Source of the DNA: Clostridia bacterium
GTDB lineage: Bacteria > Bacillota > Clostridia > Acetivibrionales > DSM-2933
Direction of reading: 5' to 3'
DNA length: 64,000 nt
NCBI GenBank assembly: GCA_026418275.1
Contig: JAOABQ010000084.1
Coordinates: 1 to 64,000, forward strand
A program made the position numbers and the translations under genes. Below are positions 1 to 8,041 of the stretch, piece by piece. The first letter of the stretch is position 1; each line of letters starts with the position of its first letter. The notes under the pieces were generated by a model. That model was not told the origin of the DNA. It was given only the letters and a program-made list of their open reading frames with translations, and ran no database searches.

Positions 1-485
1 CCGAAGTAAACCAGCTCCAATCAGAACTTGACAGGATTAAAACAACTACCACTTTTAATACAAAGAATCTGTTGGACGGGACACTGAGTGCAGTATTCCA
101 GGTTGGAGCGAATTCCGGTGAACTTATTTCTCTTACAATGAGTACAAGCTTCAGTGCCGGGGGATTATCGGTAGACTCCGGAGATATCAGTTTTGGTAGT
201 GCAACAGGTGCGCAAGATGCCATCACAAAGCTTGATGCAGCAATTGCAACCGTATCCACCAACAGAGCCACTCTGGGGGCGAAACAAAACAGGCTGGAGC
301 ACACCATTTCAAATCTGGATACTGCAGCAGAAAACCTGCAGGCAGCAGAATCACGTATTAAAGATGTAGATATGGCCAAGGAAATGATGACCTATACTAA
401 GACTAATATATTAAATCAGGCTGCAACAGCGATGATGGCACAGGCCAACCAGGCACCCCAAGGTGTATTGCAATTACTAAGGTAA
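1..485 (+). CDS. flagellin, 3' part (first of four tandem copies)
   Basis: The reading frame is open from base 3 to a TAA at 483-485; the start lies before the window. About 160 residues are visible: the end of the N-terminal D1 helix, a short variable stretch, then the conserved C-terminal D1/D0 helices ending in [11 protein letters not shown]. Flagellin is exported through the flagellar type III apparatus and polymerises into the filament. The C-terminal 85 residues are almost identical to the three downstream copies. This copy differs in having QAATAMMAQANQ where the others have [12 protein letters not shown], and in its SATGAQDAITKLD segment. Ser/Thr residues in the short variable stretch are the likely O-glycosylation sites (inference). 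Family assignment is secure. Confidence 0.95.
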   Translation, partial: EVNQLQSELDRIKTTTTFNTKNLLDGTLSAVFQVGANSGELISLTMSTSFSAGGLSVDSGDISFGSATGAQDAITKLDAAIATVSTNRATLGAKQNRLEHTISNLDTAAENLQAAESRIKDVDMAKEMMTYTKTNILNQAATAMMAQANQAPQGVLQLLR

Positions 486-499
486 TTCCTTTATAAAAG

Positions 500-540
500 G
501 AAGCTGGAGAGGAACTTAAGTTTCTCCCCAGCTTCTTTTT
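500..540 (+). terminator. intrinsic terminator of flagellin 1
   Basis: GAAGCTGG (500-507) pairs with CCAGCTTC (528-535). After one A/C mismatch the stem continues with seven more pairs (one G-T) to a TTAA loop at 516-519. A T-run follows at 536-540. Confidence 0.9.
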
Positions 541-585
541 ATCTCCGGATAGTTTACAAATCACGAAAAAAGTAAATAAAATCGT

Positions 586-612
586 TAAAGTTTGTTTCAT
601 ATCTTACGATAT
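586..612 (+). promoter_or_regulatory. sigma-28-type promoter, upstream of two
   Basis: TAAA at 586-589, 15-nt spacer, TACGATAT at 605-612. This fits the flagellar sigma-28/SigD pattern TAAA-N15-GCCGATAT except for two bases in the -10 box. It lies 134 bp upstream of a second promoter of the same form, with no gene between. It may be a second promoter for flagellin 2 or a relic of a deleted flagellin copy. Confidence 0.75.
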
Positions 613-719
613 ATTTAATGAGAGCAGTGATAAGAATGAGACGATTTCTACATAAATTAAACAATCAGCGGTTCTAAAAATTGGTGATCAACCCGGATAA
701 AAATTTTAATAAAAAACAT

Positions 720-746
720 TAAAGTTTTTATCTAACTGTACGATAT
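720..746 (+). promoter_or_regulatory. sigma-28-type promoter of flagellin 2
   Basis: TAAA at 720-723, 15-nt spacer, TACGATAT at 739-746. The -10 box and spacing equal those at 586 and 1848. The leader to the ATG at 920 is about 170 nt. Apart from the two promoters, a terminator and the leader hairpin, I see nothing in 486-919. Confidence 0.85.
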
Positions 747-881
747 ATTTAATAAGCCGGTTAAATCATCTGTTTAGGTCTTTTGGCTACTATTAACAAG
801 TTCTGATATACAACTGCAAAATTAAAAATGGAGGTGTAGCAAAAATCGGTTTGTATGGGCATAAATAAAATTTGAAATAAA

Positions 882-912
882 GGAATGGAATCCAAACCAA
901 AATCAAGGAGGA
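882..912 (+). promoter_or_regulatory. putative CsrA-binding leader of flagellin 2
   Basis: GGAATGGAATCC (882-893) can form a 4-bp hairpin with GGA in its loop. The Shine-Dalgarno GGAGGA follows at 907-912 and the ATG at 920. The same arrangement occurs before flagellins 3 and 4 with changed but still pairing stems. In Bacillus subtilis, CsrA represses hag translation through two GGA sites, one over the Shine-Dalgarno; that role here is inferred. Confidence 0.55.
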
Positions 913-919
913 AGTAATT

Positions 920-1738
920 ATGAGAATCAACAACAATATGATGGCGATGAACGCCCACAGGCAGTTAAAGGTAAACTCATTTTCACAGGAAAAGTCTTTA
1001 GAAAAGTTATCATCCGGTTTTAGAATCAATAGAGCAGGGGACGATGCAGCAGGCCTTGCAATTTCAGAAAAAATGAGAGGCCAGATCCGCGGATTACAAA
1101 TGGCATCAAAGAATTCCCAGGATGGTATTTCACTGATCCAGACAGCAGAAGGTGCTTTAAATGAAAGTCATGCCATCCTTCAGAGAATGAGAGAGCTAGC
1201 AGTACAGGCATCCAATGACACCAACGTAACAAAGGACAGAAGTGCCATTACTACCGAAGTAAATCAGTTGCAATCAGAACTTAATCGAATTAAAGATACA
1301 ACCCAGTTTAACACAAAGAAACTGTTGGACGGATCATTAAGTGCGGTATTCCAGGTAGGAGCCAATTCCGGTGAATTGATTTCGCTAACACTGGCTACAA
1401 GCTTTAGTGCAGCAGGATTGTCAGTGGATTCCGCTGATATCAGTTTCGGAAGCTCCACAGGTGCCCAGTCGGCAATTACAATGATTGATGCGGCTATTGC
1501 TACAGTATCTACTAACAGAGCTACATTAGGAGCGAAGCAAAATAGATTGGAACACACCATTTCCAACCTTGATACGGCAGCAGAAAACCTGCAGGCAGCA
1601 GAATCCCGTATCAAAGACGTAGATATGGCAAAGGAAATGATGACCTATACCAAGACCAATATATTAAATCAGGCAGCTCAGGCGATGTTGGCGCAAGCTA
1701 ATCAGGCACCTCAAGGAGTATTGCAATTACTAAGATAA
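920..1738 (+). CDS. flagellin 2
   Basis: A 272-residue filament subunit. The N-terminal D0/D1 region starts [16 protein letters not shown] and carries the ELAVQ segment typical of the flagellin D1 helix and of TLR5 recognition. A short variable stretch lies at about residues 140-185, followed by the C-terminal D1/D0 helices ending in GVLQLLR. There is no D2/D3 domain, so the protein is at the short end for flagellins. GGAGGA seven bases before the ATG fixes the start. It is one of four tandem paralogues, each with its own promoter and terminator. It differs from flagellin 3 at only a handful of positions (for example [11 protein letters not shown] against [11 protein letters not shown]). Expression is probably sigma-28 dependent with CsrA control of translation (inferred from upstream sites). 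Confidence 0.97.
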   Translation: MRINNNMMAMNAHRQLKVNSFSQEKSLEKLSSGFRINRAGDDAAGLAISEKMRGQIRGLQMASKNSQDGISLIQTAEGALNESHAILQRMRELAVQASNDTNVTKDRSAITTEVNQLQSELNRIKDTTQFNTKKLLDGSLSAVFQVGANSGELISLTLATSFSAAGLSVDSADISFGSSTGAQSAITMIDAAIATVSTNRATLGAKQNRLEHTISNLDTAAENLQAAESRIKDVDMAKEMMTYTKTNILNQAAQAMLAQANQAPQGVLQLLR

Positions 1739-1752
1739 TCTTAAAAACCTTA

Positions 1753-1788
1753 AAGAGGTCAGAGATTTTATTTCTGGCTTCTTTTTTA
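1753..1788 (+). terminator. intrinsic terminator of flagellin 2
   Basis: AAGAGGTCAGA (1753-1763) pairs with TCTGGCTTCTT (1773-1783), with two G-T pairs. The T-run extends to 1788. Confidence 0.85.
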
Positions 1789-1847
1789 TTGAATTACATA
1801 TGATGTAAAAATGGTAAAAAAAAGCTATACAATTTAAAGAAAAACTC

Positions 1848-1874
1848 TAAAAAAATATTTTTAAAGTACGATAT
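1848..1874 (+). promoter_or_regulatory. sigma-28-type promoter of flagellin 3
   Basis: TAAA at 1848-1851, 15-nt spacer, TACGATAT at 1867-1874, identical in form to the promoter at 720. A leader of about 190 nt follows. The intergenic stretch 1739-2066 holds only the terminator, this promoter and the leader hairpin. Confidence 0.85.
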
Positions 1875-2028
1875 ATATAACGGAATAGATTAAAGTATAA
1901 AACTACCTTCAAAAATAATACTGCCGGTAAGGAATCTACTTGCTTGGAGAATAAAACAGGGGGCGATAAATTGATACAATAAATAAACATTTAAGAAAAC
2001 ATCTTGAAAACATGTGGTTAGCATCAAA

Positions 2029-2060
2029 TTAAACGGAATTTAACACAAAATCAAGGAGGA
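2029..2060 (+). promoter_or_regulatory. putative CsrA-binding leader of flagellin 3
   Basis: TTAAACGGAATTTAA (2029-2043) forms a 5-bp stem with loop CGGAA. It is followed eleven bases later by the GGAGGA Shine-Dalgarno (2055-2060) and the ATG at 2067. The stem differs in sequence from those of the other flagellin leaders but still pairs, while the GGAA loop is kept. Confidence 0.55.
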
Positions 2061-2066
2061 ATATGT

Positions 2067-2885
2067 ATGAGAATCAACAACAATATGATGGCAATGAATG
2101 CCCATAGGCAATTAAAGGTAAACTCATTTTCACAAGAAAAATCTCTGGAAAAGTTATCATCCGGTTTTAGAATCAATAGAGCAGGGGATGACGCAGCAGG
2201 CCTCGCGATTTCAGAGAAAATGAGAGGCCAGATCCGTGGGTTGCAAATGGCATCAAAGAACTCCCAGGATGGTATTTCCCTGATCCAGACAGCAGAAGGT
2301 GCTTTAAATGAAAGTCATGCCATCCTTCAGAGAATGAGAGAGCTTGCTGTACAGGCATCCAATGACACCAACGTGACAGCCGACAGATCAGCGATTACTA
2401 CCGAAGTAAATCAGTTGCAATCGGAGCTTAACAGAATTAAAGATACAACTCAGTTTAACACAAAGAAATTATTAGACGGATCATTAAGTGCAGTATTTCA
2501 GGTAGGAGCCAATTCCGGTGAACTCATATCCTTAACCATCAGTACAAGCTTCAGTGCAGGAGGACTATCTGTCGACTCCGGTGATATCAGCTTCGGAAGC
2601 TCTACAGGTGCCCAGTCGGCGATTACGATGATTGATGCGGCTATTGCGACGGTATCTACCAACAGAGCTACCTTGGGAGCGAAGCAGAACAGATTGGAAC
2701 ACACCATATCCAATCTTGATACAGCGGCTGAAAACCTGCAAGCAGCAGAATCCCGTATTAAAGATGTAGACATGGCAAAGGAAATGATGACCTATACCAA
2801 GACCAATATATTAAATCAGGCAGCCCAAGCGATGTTGGCGCAAGCTAATCAGGCTCCTCAAGGAGTATTGCAGTTATTAAGATAA
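2067..2885 (+). CDS. flagellin 3
   Basis: A 272-residue filament subunit with the same architecture as flagellin 2: N-terminal D0/D1 helices, a short variable stretch and C-terminal D1/D0 helices. The N-terminal 110 residues match flagellin 2 except for NVTADRS in place of NVTKDRS. The variable stretch ([20 protein letters not shown]) instead matches the partial flagellin 1 closely, so the copies look like products of tandem duplication with gene conversion. GGAGGA seven bases upstream sets the start. Product exported by the flagellar apparatus and probably O-glycosylated by the Maf enzymes encoded nearby (inference). Confidence 0.97.
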   Translation: MRINNNMMAMNAHRQLKVNSFSQEKSLEKLSSGFRINRAGDDAAGLAISEKMRGQIRGLQMASKNSQDGISLIQTAEGALNESHAILQRMRELAVQASNDTNVTADRSAITTEVNQLQSELNRIKDTTQFNTKKLLDGSLSAVFQVGANSGELISLTISTSFSAGGLSVDSGDISFGSSTGAQSAITMIDAAIATVSTNRATLGAKQNRLEHTISNLDTAAENLQAAESRIKDVDMAKEMMTYTKTNILNQAAQAMLAQANQAPQGVLQLLR

Positions 2886-2909
2886 ATAATAAATTAATGT
2901 ACATAAAGG

Positions 2910-2936
2910 CCCGGGGGAAAACTCTCCTGGGTTTTT
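2910..2936 (+). terminator. intrinsic terminator of flagellin 3
   Basis: CCCGGGGGA (2910-2918) pairs with TCTCCTGGG (2923-2931), with two G-T pairs. T-run at 2932-2936. Confidence 0.85.
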
Positions 2937-3039
2937 CATTTGCGGTATTTCAAAGAAATCGCCCAAAAACCCTTACTCAATGCAATTTATAAAGGCATAT
3001 TGATAAATAGAAAAATTTACACAAATTAAGCAAAAAAAC

Positions 3040-3067
3040 TAAAGCTACTGAACACTTTTTACGATAT
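3040..3067 (+). promoter_or_regulatory. sigma-28-type promoter of flagellin 4
   Basis: TAAA at 3040-3043, 16-nt spacer, TACGATAT at 3060-3067. The spacer is one base longer than in the other flagellin promoters. A leader of about 160 nt leads to the ATG at 3229. The gap 2886-3228 holds only the terminator, this promoter and the leader hairpin. Confidence 0.8.
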
Positions 3068-3190
3068 ATATATTGAAAGGTTAAATCAACAAAACAACTT
3101 AAAAGCATATACGCCAAGGGCTTACAAAATTCTTGCATCCTATGTTCTTCATAAATATGAAGACGCAATGGAACAAAGAAGCCAAGGTGA

Positions 3191-3222
3191 GGGAACGGAA
3201 TCCCGGGAATGGTCAAGGAGGA
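3191..3222 (+). promoter_or_regulatory. putative CsrA-binding leader of flagellin 4
   Basis: GGGAACGGAATCCC (3191-3204) forms a 4-bp stem GGGA/TCCC with loop ACGGAA. The GGAGGA Shine-Dalgarno is at 3217-3222. This is the clearest of the three flagellin leader hairpins and resembles the ACGGA-in-loop form of CsrA sites. Confidence 0.6.
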
Positions 3223-3228
3223 ATCATT

Positions 3229-4047
3229 ATGAGAATCAACAATAATATGATGGCGATGAACGCCCACAGACAACTTAAGGTGAATGCTTTTTCACAGGAA
3301 AAATCTTTGGAAAAATTATCTTCCGGTTCCAGAATCAACAGGGCAGGGGACGATGCAGCAGGTCTTGCAATTTCTGAAAAAATGAGAGGCCAGATTAGAG
3401 GTTTACAGATGGCTTCCAAAAATGCACAGGATGGTATCTCAATGATTCAAACGGCAGAAGGTGCTTTGGCAGAAAGCCACGCCATCCTTCAAAGAATGAG
3501 AGAGCTTGCTGTACAGGCATCCAATGATACCAACGTGACAGCCGACAGATCAGCGATTACTACCGAAGTTACTCAGTTGCAGTCGGAACTTGATAGAATT
3601 AAAAATACAACCCAGTTCAATACTAAAAACCTATTGGATGGTACACTCAGCGCAGTGATGCAAGTAGGTGCAAATTCAGGTGAAGTTATTTCTCTATCCT
3701 TGCTGACAAGCTTTAGCTCATCCGGTTTGGCAGTAGATGCAAACTCCATCAGCTTTGGAAGCTCAACAGGAGCACAATCGGCAATTACAGCACTGGACAC
3801 AGCAATTGGGACCGTATCCACCAATCGTGCTACACTGGGAGCAAAACAAAATAGGTTGGAACACACGATATCCAATCTTGACACAGCGGCAGAAAACTTG
3901 CAAGCGGCAGAATCACGGATCAAAGATGTAGATATGGCGAAGGAAATGATGACTTATACCAAGACCAATATATTGAATCAAGCTGCTCAGGCCATGTTGG
4001 CACAAGCCAACCAAGCTCCGCAGGGTGTATTACAGTTACTGAGATAG
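3229..4047 (+). CDS. flagellin 4
   Basis: A 272-residue flagellin and the most divergent of the complete copies: [10 protein letters not shown] and [11 protein letters not shown] near the N terminus, and [20 protein letters not shown] in the variable stretch. The frame is open upstream to 3133, but the GGAGGA at 3217-3222 and alignment with the paralogues (all begin [16 protein letters not shown]) fix the ATG at 3229. It is the last gene of the flagellin array and is separated by a terminator from the first Maf gene. The C-terminal 85 residues equal those of copies 2 and 3. Function as filament subunit is secure; its share of the filament cannot be told from sequence. Confidence 0.96.
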   Translation: MRINNNMMAMNAHRQLKVNAFSQEKSLEKLSSGSRINRAGDDAAGLAISEKMRGQIRGLQMASKNAQDGISMIQTAEGALAESHAILQRMRELAVQASNDTNVTADRSAITTEVTQLQSELDRIKNTTQFNTKNLLDGTLSAVMQVGANSGEVISLSLLTSFSSSGLAVDANSISFGSSTGAQSAITALDTAIGTVSTNRATLGAKQNRLEHTISNLDTAAENLQAAESRIKDVDMAKEMMTYTKTNILNQAAQAMLAQANQAPQGVLQLLR

Positions 4048-4066
4048 TTTTATAGCTTTCTTGGAA

Positions 4067-4100
4067 GGAAGTTAGGGAATTTATTCCTTAACTTCCTTTT
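4067..4100 (+). terminator. intrinsic terminator of flagellin 4
   Basis: GGAAGTTAGGGAAT (4067-4080) pairs with ATTCCTTAACTTCC (4083-4096) with one G-T pair, followed by TTTT. A 14-bp stem with a very tight apical loop. Confidence 0.9.
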
Positions 4101-4115
4101 GTATAATTTACTAGC

Positions 4116-4144
4116 TTGATATTAAAGCACAATTAATATATTAT
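4116..4144 (+). promoter_or_regulatory. sigma-A-type promoter of the maf operon
   Basis: TTGATA at 4116-4121, 17-nt spacer, TATTAT at 4139-4144. It is embedded in a sequence shared with the promoter before legG at 11237: CTRGCTTGATATT, nine unlike bases, then TTAATATATTATARTTA. The start codon of the first Maf follows 38 bases after the -10 box. Confidence 0.65.
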
Positions 4145-4182
4145 AATTAACATAAGGTCAATTATCGTCTGGAGGGTTTCCT

Positions 4183-6084
4183 ATGACTCATACCGGAAAC
4201 GCAGTTCAAAACGAAGTGTTGGATAAGAATCTTCAAATTCTCAAAGAATATTATCAGGAAATATACGACAATATTATAAAAAGGTTGGAAGAACAAACGG
4301 TAGGGAACGAAAGTATTGAAGCAGTAAGCACAAAAAACGGCTTGGTTAATTTTAGCGTTTCAAGGGGAGACAGAAAATTTTTTCTTCACAGCAATTACGA
4401 TCCCTACAAGGAAGGATACGTTTTAACCGAATTTGAGGATGATAAATTTGATACGGTAATTATTTACGGTTTAGGACTGGGATACCATGTAGAACAATTC
4501 ATCGAACGGTTTCCCGAGAGAAACAAAATTATCATTGAGCCGGATTATGATATTTTTCTTATGTGCATGGAAAGTAGGGATATAACCCATATCCTCCGGG
4601 CAAAGAATGTTTACCTTATCGTGAAGGATAATAAAGATGGTATTTTCAGTGACATTACGTATTTCTACAGATATTCTCTAATTTACAGCCTGAAATTTAT
4701 ACAACTGGTTTCATACAAAAATATTAACAATGACTTATGGCAGAATTTCCAAAGTGAATTTATCCGCTATCTAAATAATTATGTAATCAATGTGAGGACT
4801 ATGGCAGTTTTTAATATGATGTGGCTGAATAATTTCTTCATGAATATTCAGAAGCTGCATCAAATTGCCGAATTTGGTTCTTTCAAGGATCAATTTGAAT
4901 CGGTTCCTGCGGTTTTGGTTTCAGCGGGGCCCTCACTGGAAAAAAACATGCATTATTTAAAGCAGCTTGAAAACAAAGCTGTTATTGTGGCTGCCGGTTC
5001 AGCGCTGACACCGCTTCTTAAAAACGGAATCATACCTCATATGACGGTAGGGATTGATGGCAGCCAGGAAATGAGTGATGTTTTTAATAAAGTAGACCGG
5101 GAGGATATACTCCTTGCGTTTATTCTCAATTTGCACTATGACTGTATCCAAAAATATAAAGGTCCTTTGCTTTTTCTAAAGACGGAGCATGAACCCCATG
5201 TAAAATACTTTGAAAACGAGATGGATGTGTCTTCGCCCAGACTGAAATCCGGTGGTTCAGTAGCGCATATTGCATTGGATACCCTGTTTAATCTGGGATG
5301 TGAACCCATCATCATGATAGGGCAGGATTTGGCGTATACCAATATGAAAAGCCATGTGGACGGCAGGGATGGGGCGGAGACGATTGGGAAGGCTGAAGCC
5401 GAAAAATCCTATGTAAAGACCAAGGATATGTATGGAAACGATATTTATACCATTAAGGTATTTCTAACCATGAAGGACTGGTTTGATTCGTATTTTACCG
5501 ATAAAAAGGGGCAAAGAACATTTATCAACGCTTCTGCCGGGGGACTGGAATTGAAAAATACTGTGCATATGGATTTTGAAGAAGCCATAGAGAAATACTT
5601 TACCAAAACCTATGATATCCGTTCTCAATTAAACCATTTGCACAAAGAGAGTTTGGGTAAAAAAGTATTCGATGAGGAAAAAATCTGGCAGTTTATTGAA
5701 AAGCTTAACGAAGATGCAAAGAAAGTAAAGAAAATGTCGGATAAAAGAATTAAGATGTGCCAAAGGGTCATCAATTCACTAAAAAAAGGAATAAGCAAAA
5801 ATTACTCGGAGAAATTAAAAGAAATTAACAAGATAACAAAAAAACTTGAGGAAGATACGTTTTATACTTCGTTTGTTTTGTATAGAAGTAATGATATCAT
5901 TATAGCCCATAAAAATAGTGCAGAGAGAGAGGCACTTCAGGAGAAGGATATGCATAAAAAACTCCTGATTTTATATGAGGGGCTTATCAATCAGTTCCGT
6001 GAAACAGCTTGGAAGATTGAATATATTATTGAAACTACAGAGAAGTTCATTGAAAAGCAAGGAGGGGCTAAGGATGAGCAGTGA
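4183..6084 (+). CDS. Maf flagellin glycosyltransferase 1 (DUF115)
   Basis: A 633-residue protein of the motility accessory factor family (MAF_flag10/DUF115, 6-hydroxymethylpterin pyrophosphokinase-like fold). Family members transfer pseudaminic or legionaminic acid from the CMP-sugar to Ser/Thr of flagellin in the cytoplasm. Visible signatures: an FLHS-x-YDP segment near residue 68, GLGLGYH at 96-102, the hallmark SAGPSLEKN at 247-255, and GGSVAHIALD followed by IGQDLAY in the central domain. A Lys-rich helical region covers residues 470-630. GGAGGG seven bases upstream supports the ATG. The 3' end overlaps the next gene by 11 bp, so translation is probably coupled. It is the longest of three Maf paralogues in the window (470 and 480 residues for the others), mainly through the C-terminal helical extension. 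Confidence 0.9.
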   Translation: MTHTGNAVQNEVLDKNLQILKEYYQEIYDNIIKRLEEQTVGNESIEAVSTKNGLVNFSVSRGDRKFFLHSNYDPYKEGYVLTEFEDDKFDTVIIYGLGLGYHVEQFIERFPERNKIIIEPDYDIFLMCMESRDITHILRAKNVYLIVKDNKDGIFSDITYFYRYSLIYSLKFIQLVSYKNINNDLWQNFQSEFIRYLNNYVINVRTMAVFNMMWLNNFFMNIQKLHQIAEFGSFKDQFESVPAVLVSAGPSLEKNMHYLKQLENKAVIVAAGSALTPLLKNGIIPHMTVGIDGSQEMSDVFNKVDREDILLAFILNLHYDCIQKYKGPLLFLKTEHEPHVKYFENEMDVSSPRLKSGGSVAHIALDTLFNLGCEPIIMIGQDLAYTNMKSHVDGRDGAETIGKAEAEKSYVKTKDMYGNDIYTIKVFLTMKDWFDSYFTDKKGQRTFINASAGGLELKNTVHMDFEEAIEKYFTKTYDIRSQLNHLHKESLGKKVFDEEKIWQFIEKLNEDAKKVKKMSDKRIKMCQRVINSLKKGISKNYSEKLKEINKITKKLEEDTFYTSFVLYRSNDIIIAHKNSAEREALQEKDMHKKLLILYEGLINQFRETAWKIEYIIETTEKFIEKQGGAKDEQ

Positions 6085-6457
6085 CTTGAGCTTAATGGTT
6101 GAAGCCTTGGAAAGTGCTTATGAGTATTCAGAAAAAGTTATTGACGGAATTGGGGGAATTGTGTACAACCTCCATGCAGGAAGAGAAGATAAGGCACTAC
6201 CTGTTTGTATCGATTTGGTGGATGGGATCAAATGGTTAGGGGAATGCTTTGAACTAACCGGCCCTTATCAGGATGCAAAAGGAATAAAAATTGATTACTC
6301 CAAATTAAATGAAGTGACCGTACAGTTGGTGGAGGCTTTGGAGAATAAGGACTATGTTTTACTGGGGGACTTGCTTGAATATGAGGTTGTCCCTGTGGTC
6401 CAAGAATGGAATGATCAGATAAGGCAAATATTGGGGGGTAACTCGGATAACCAATGA
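6074..6457 (+). CDS. small helical protein between two maf genes
   Basis: 127 residues, family not recognised. The frame is open back to 5975, but the ATG at 6074 is preceded by AAGGAGG at 6059-6065 and gives an 11-bp overlap with the first Maf gene. Its stop overlaps the start of the second Maf (ATGA at 6454-6457). The double overlap indicates a tightly coupled trio. The protein is acidic and appears almost wholly alpha-helical, with hydrophobic heptad-like spacing (SLMVEALESAYEYSEKVIDG), no signal peptide and no catalytic motif. A role as a partner or chaperone of Maf or flagellin is only a guess from position. It might belong to a described domain of unknown function that I cannot name with certainty. 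Confidence 0.75.
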   Translation: MSSDLSLMVEALESAYEYSEKVIDGIGGIVYNLHAGREDKALPVCIDLVDGIKWLGECFELTGPYQDAKGIKIDYSKLNEVTVQLVEALENKDYVLLGDLLEYEVVPVVQEWNDQIRQILGGNSDNQ

Positions 6458-7866
6458 TAAACTTCTTTGATAAAAACCTTGCGATCATTAAAAAAAGGTA
6501 TTTTATGCTGTACCAGGAGCTCAGGCTTCTTTGTAATCATACCGGAAGGTTTGAAATCATTTCCTGCAAGGATGGAAATAAAACGGTAAGAGTGAATAAC
6601 AGTGACGGAAGCCGTACTTTTTTACACAGCAGGTTTGACCCTATAAAGGAAGCGGTGACTTTTGCAGAAGAAAACTTTTCCGCCCAGGCAAGTCTTAATA
6701 TTCTCTTTGGCTTTGGATTGGGATACCATGTGATGGAGGCATATAAAAAACTCGCCGGGAATAATCTTTTGTTTGTTTTTGATGTGAATATGGATATTTT
6801 CAAGGAGGCACTTGGTTTCATCGATTTAACGGATTTGCTTGCGGATGAAAGGGTGCATCTTTGTTTATCCGGGGATGTCAACCAGGTTTTGGATGGAATG
6901 AAGGAAGTTTTATCCTTAAATCAGGATAAAAAAATTATAATGCATGTCCCTTCGGTACAAGCTGTTCCAAAGGAATTTGAAGAATTTAAATTTGTTCTGG
7001 AAGACTGGAATTTAAGAAAAAGCGTAAGCGATAATTATTATCGGCTGCTTGAGGAAAACAGCCGGTTTAACATTAAGAATATCCAAAAGAATATCGGCGT
7101 TTTATTTAACCGGTTTCAGGGTATACCCATCATCATTGTTTCTGCCGGTCCTTCTTTGGAGAAAAATATGAGACTCCTTAAAAAGGCCAAAAACAGGGCA
7201 TTGGTAATATGTGCGGGAAAAGCATTAATCCCGCTTTTGAAAAATGAAATTGAACCGGACTTTTTTGTGATGGTTGACCCCAGTGAAGAAATAGCAAAGC
7301 AGATCGAAGGTTTGGAAAACCTGAATATCCCGGGAATTTACCTTTTGACTGCCGCTAAAAAGAGTGCCCACGAGTATAAAGGCCCTAAATTCATTGCAGT
7401 GCATGAGGCGGGCTATTTAAAAAAGGGTGAGGAAAATTATATTGTAACGCCCGGTGGTTCTACGGCGACAGCGTCTTTGGACATTGCACTTAAAATGGGA
7501 GGAGGTCCCATCTTATTTGTTGGACAAGACCTGGCAAATACCGGCAATAAACACCATGTTTCCGGTGCGTTAAATGAGACAGATACTTCGGTAAAGGTGC
7601 TTAAAAATATGAGAACGGTAAAAGGAATCCATAATGAAACCCTGTATACTACCATAGGAATGCTAAGTTTTAAGCGTTGGATAGAAAAGCGGATAGACGA
7701 AGAAAAGGGAATTACATTTATCAATGCTACAGAAGGTGGGGCAAAAATCGAGGGCGCAAAGCATATCCCATTAGAGAAAGCTATTTATGCGTATCTGACC
7801 CGTGAGTACGATTTTAAGGAAATGATTGCCCCCTATATAAATAATGAGGCTGTAATCATTCCATAA
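6454..7866 (+). CDS. Maf flagellin glycosyltransferase 2 (DUF115)
   Basis: 470 residues, second member of the Maf/DUF115 family. It has FLHSRFDP near residue 57, GFGLGYH at 86-92, SAGPSLEKN at 230-238, then TPGGSTATASLDIALKMGG and VGQDLAN. It lacks the long helical C-terminal tail of Maf 1 and is closer in length and sequence to Maf 3 at 17.8 kb; both contain a RWIEKRI or TWIENKI segment followed by TFINATEGGA. The start codon overlaps the stop of the small upstream gene. Two nonulosonic acid pathways are encoded around it, so the Maf copies may differ in donor (CMP-legionaminic against CMP-pseudaminic acid) or in flagellin site; sequence alone does not say which. Confidence 0.9.
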   Translation: MINFFDKNLAIIKKRYFMLYQELRLLCNHTGRFEIISCKDGNKTVRVNNSDGSRTFLHSRFDPIKEAVTFAEENFSAQASLNILFGFGLGYHVMEAYKKLAGNNLLFVFDVNMDIFKEALGFIDLTDLLADERVHLCLSGDVNQVLDGMKEVLSLNQDKKIIMHVPSVQAVPKEFEEFKFVLEDWNLRKSVSDNYYRLLEENSRFNIKNIQKNIGVLFNRFQGIPIIIVSAGPSLEKNMRLLKKAKNRALVICAGKALIPLLKNEIEPDFFVMVDPSEEIAKQIEGLENLNIPGIYLLTAAKKSAHEYKGPKFIAVHEAGYLKKGEENYIVTPGGSTATASLDIALKMGGGPILFVGQDLANTGNKHHVSGALNETDTSVKVLKNMRTVKGIHNETLYTTIGMLSFKRWIEKRIDEEKGITFINATEGGAKIEGAKHIPLEKAIYAYLTREYDFKEMIAPYINNEAVIIP

Positions 7867-7943
7867 AGTGGTTTCCATAGAAAGCCGATAAAGAAGATAT
7901 AGGGATGTTCGAAAATGAAATTTGATTTTGCTGAAGCAGCCGG

Positions 7944-7994
7944 AAAATCTCCCTTATATCGTCCCTTCCTTGGGGAAGGGGACAGGGGATGGGG
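7944..7994 (+). repeat. dispersed 50-bp palindromic repeat, copy A
   Basis: The element runs AAAATCTCCCTTATATCG and then a hairpin region: TCCCTTCC and GGAAGGGGA with GGGGATGG after it. Two further copies in the same orientation lie at 12680 and 57370. It fills most of the gap between Maf 2 and the cytidylyltransferase and contributes a spurious upstream extension to the latter's frame. Confidence 0.7.
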
Positions 7995-8041
7995 CAGCTC
8001 ACTTTATGTATACGGATAAAGCGGAAAAGAGGTGCGAAAGG

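Noticed and set aside
793..1614. Minus-strand open frames opposite flagellin 2 and similar ones opposite flagellins 3 and 4
   Set aside because: They are antisense to strongly conserved flagellin codons, repeat with each paralogue and lack ribosome binding sites.
3133..3228. A 32-residue N-terminal extension of flagellin 4
   Set aside because: The paralogues all begin at MRINNN, the Shine-Dalgarno lies just before 3229, and the extension overlaps the leader hairpin.
1..4047. Long direct repeats as a CRISPR-like or IS signal
   Set aside because: The repeats are the tandem flagellin genes themselves, with intact frames and no spacers or transposase.
7922..8041. A 40-residue extension of the cytidylyltransferase
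   Set aside because: It is translated repeat copy A; a proper start with a Shine-Dalgarno lies at 8042. The same applies to the extensions before legI (12668) and pseG (57391).
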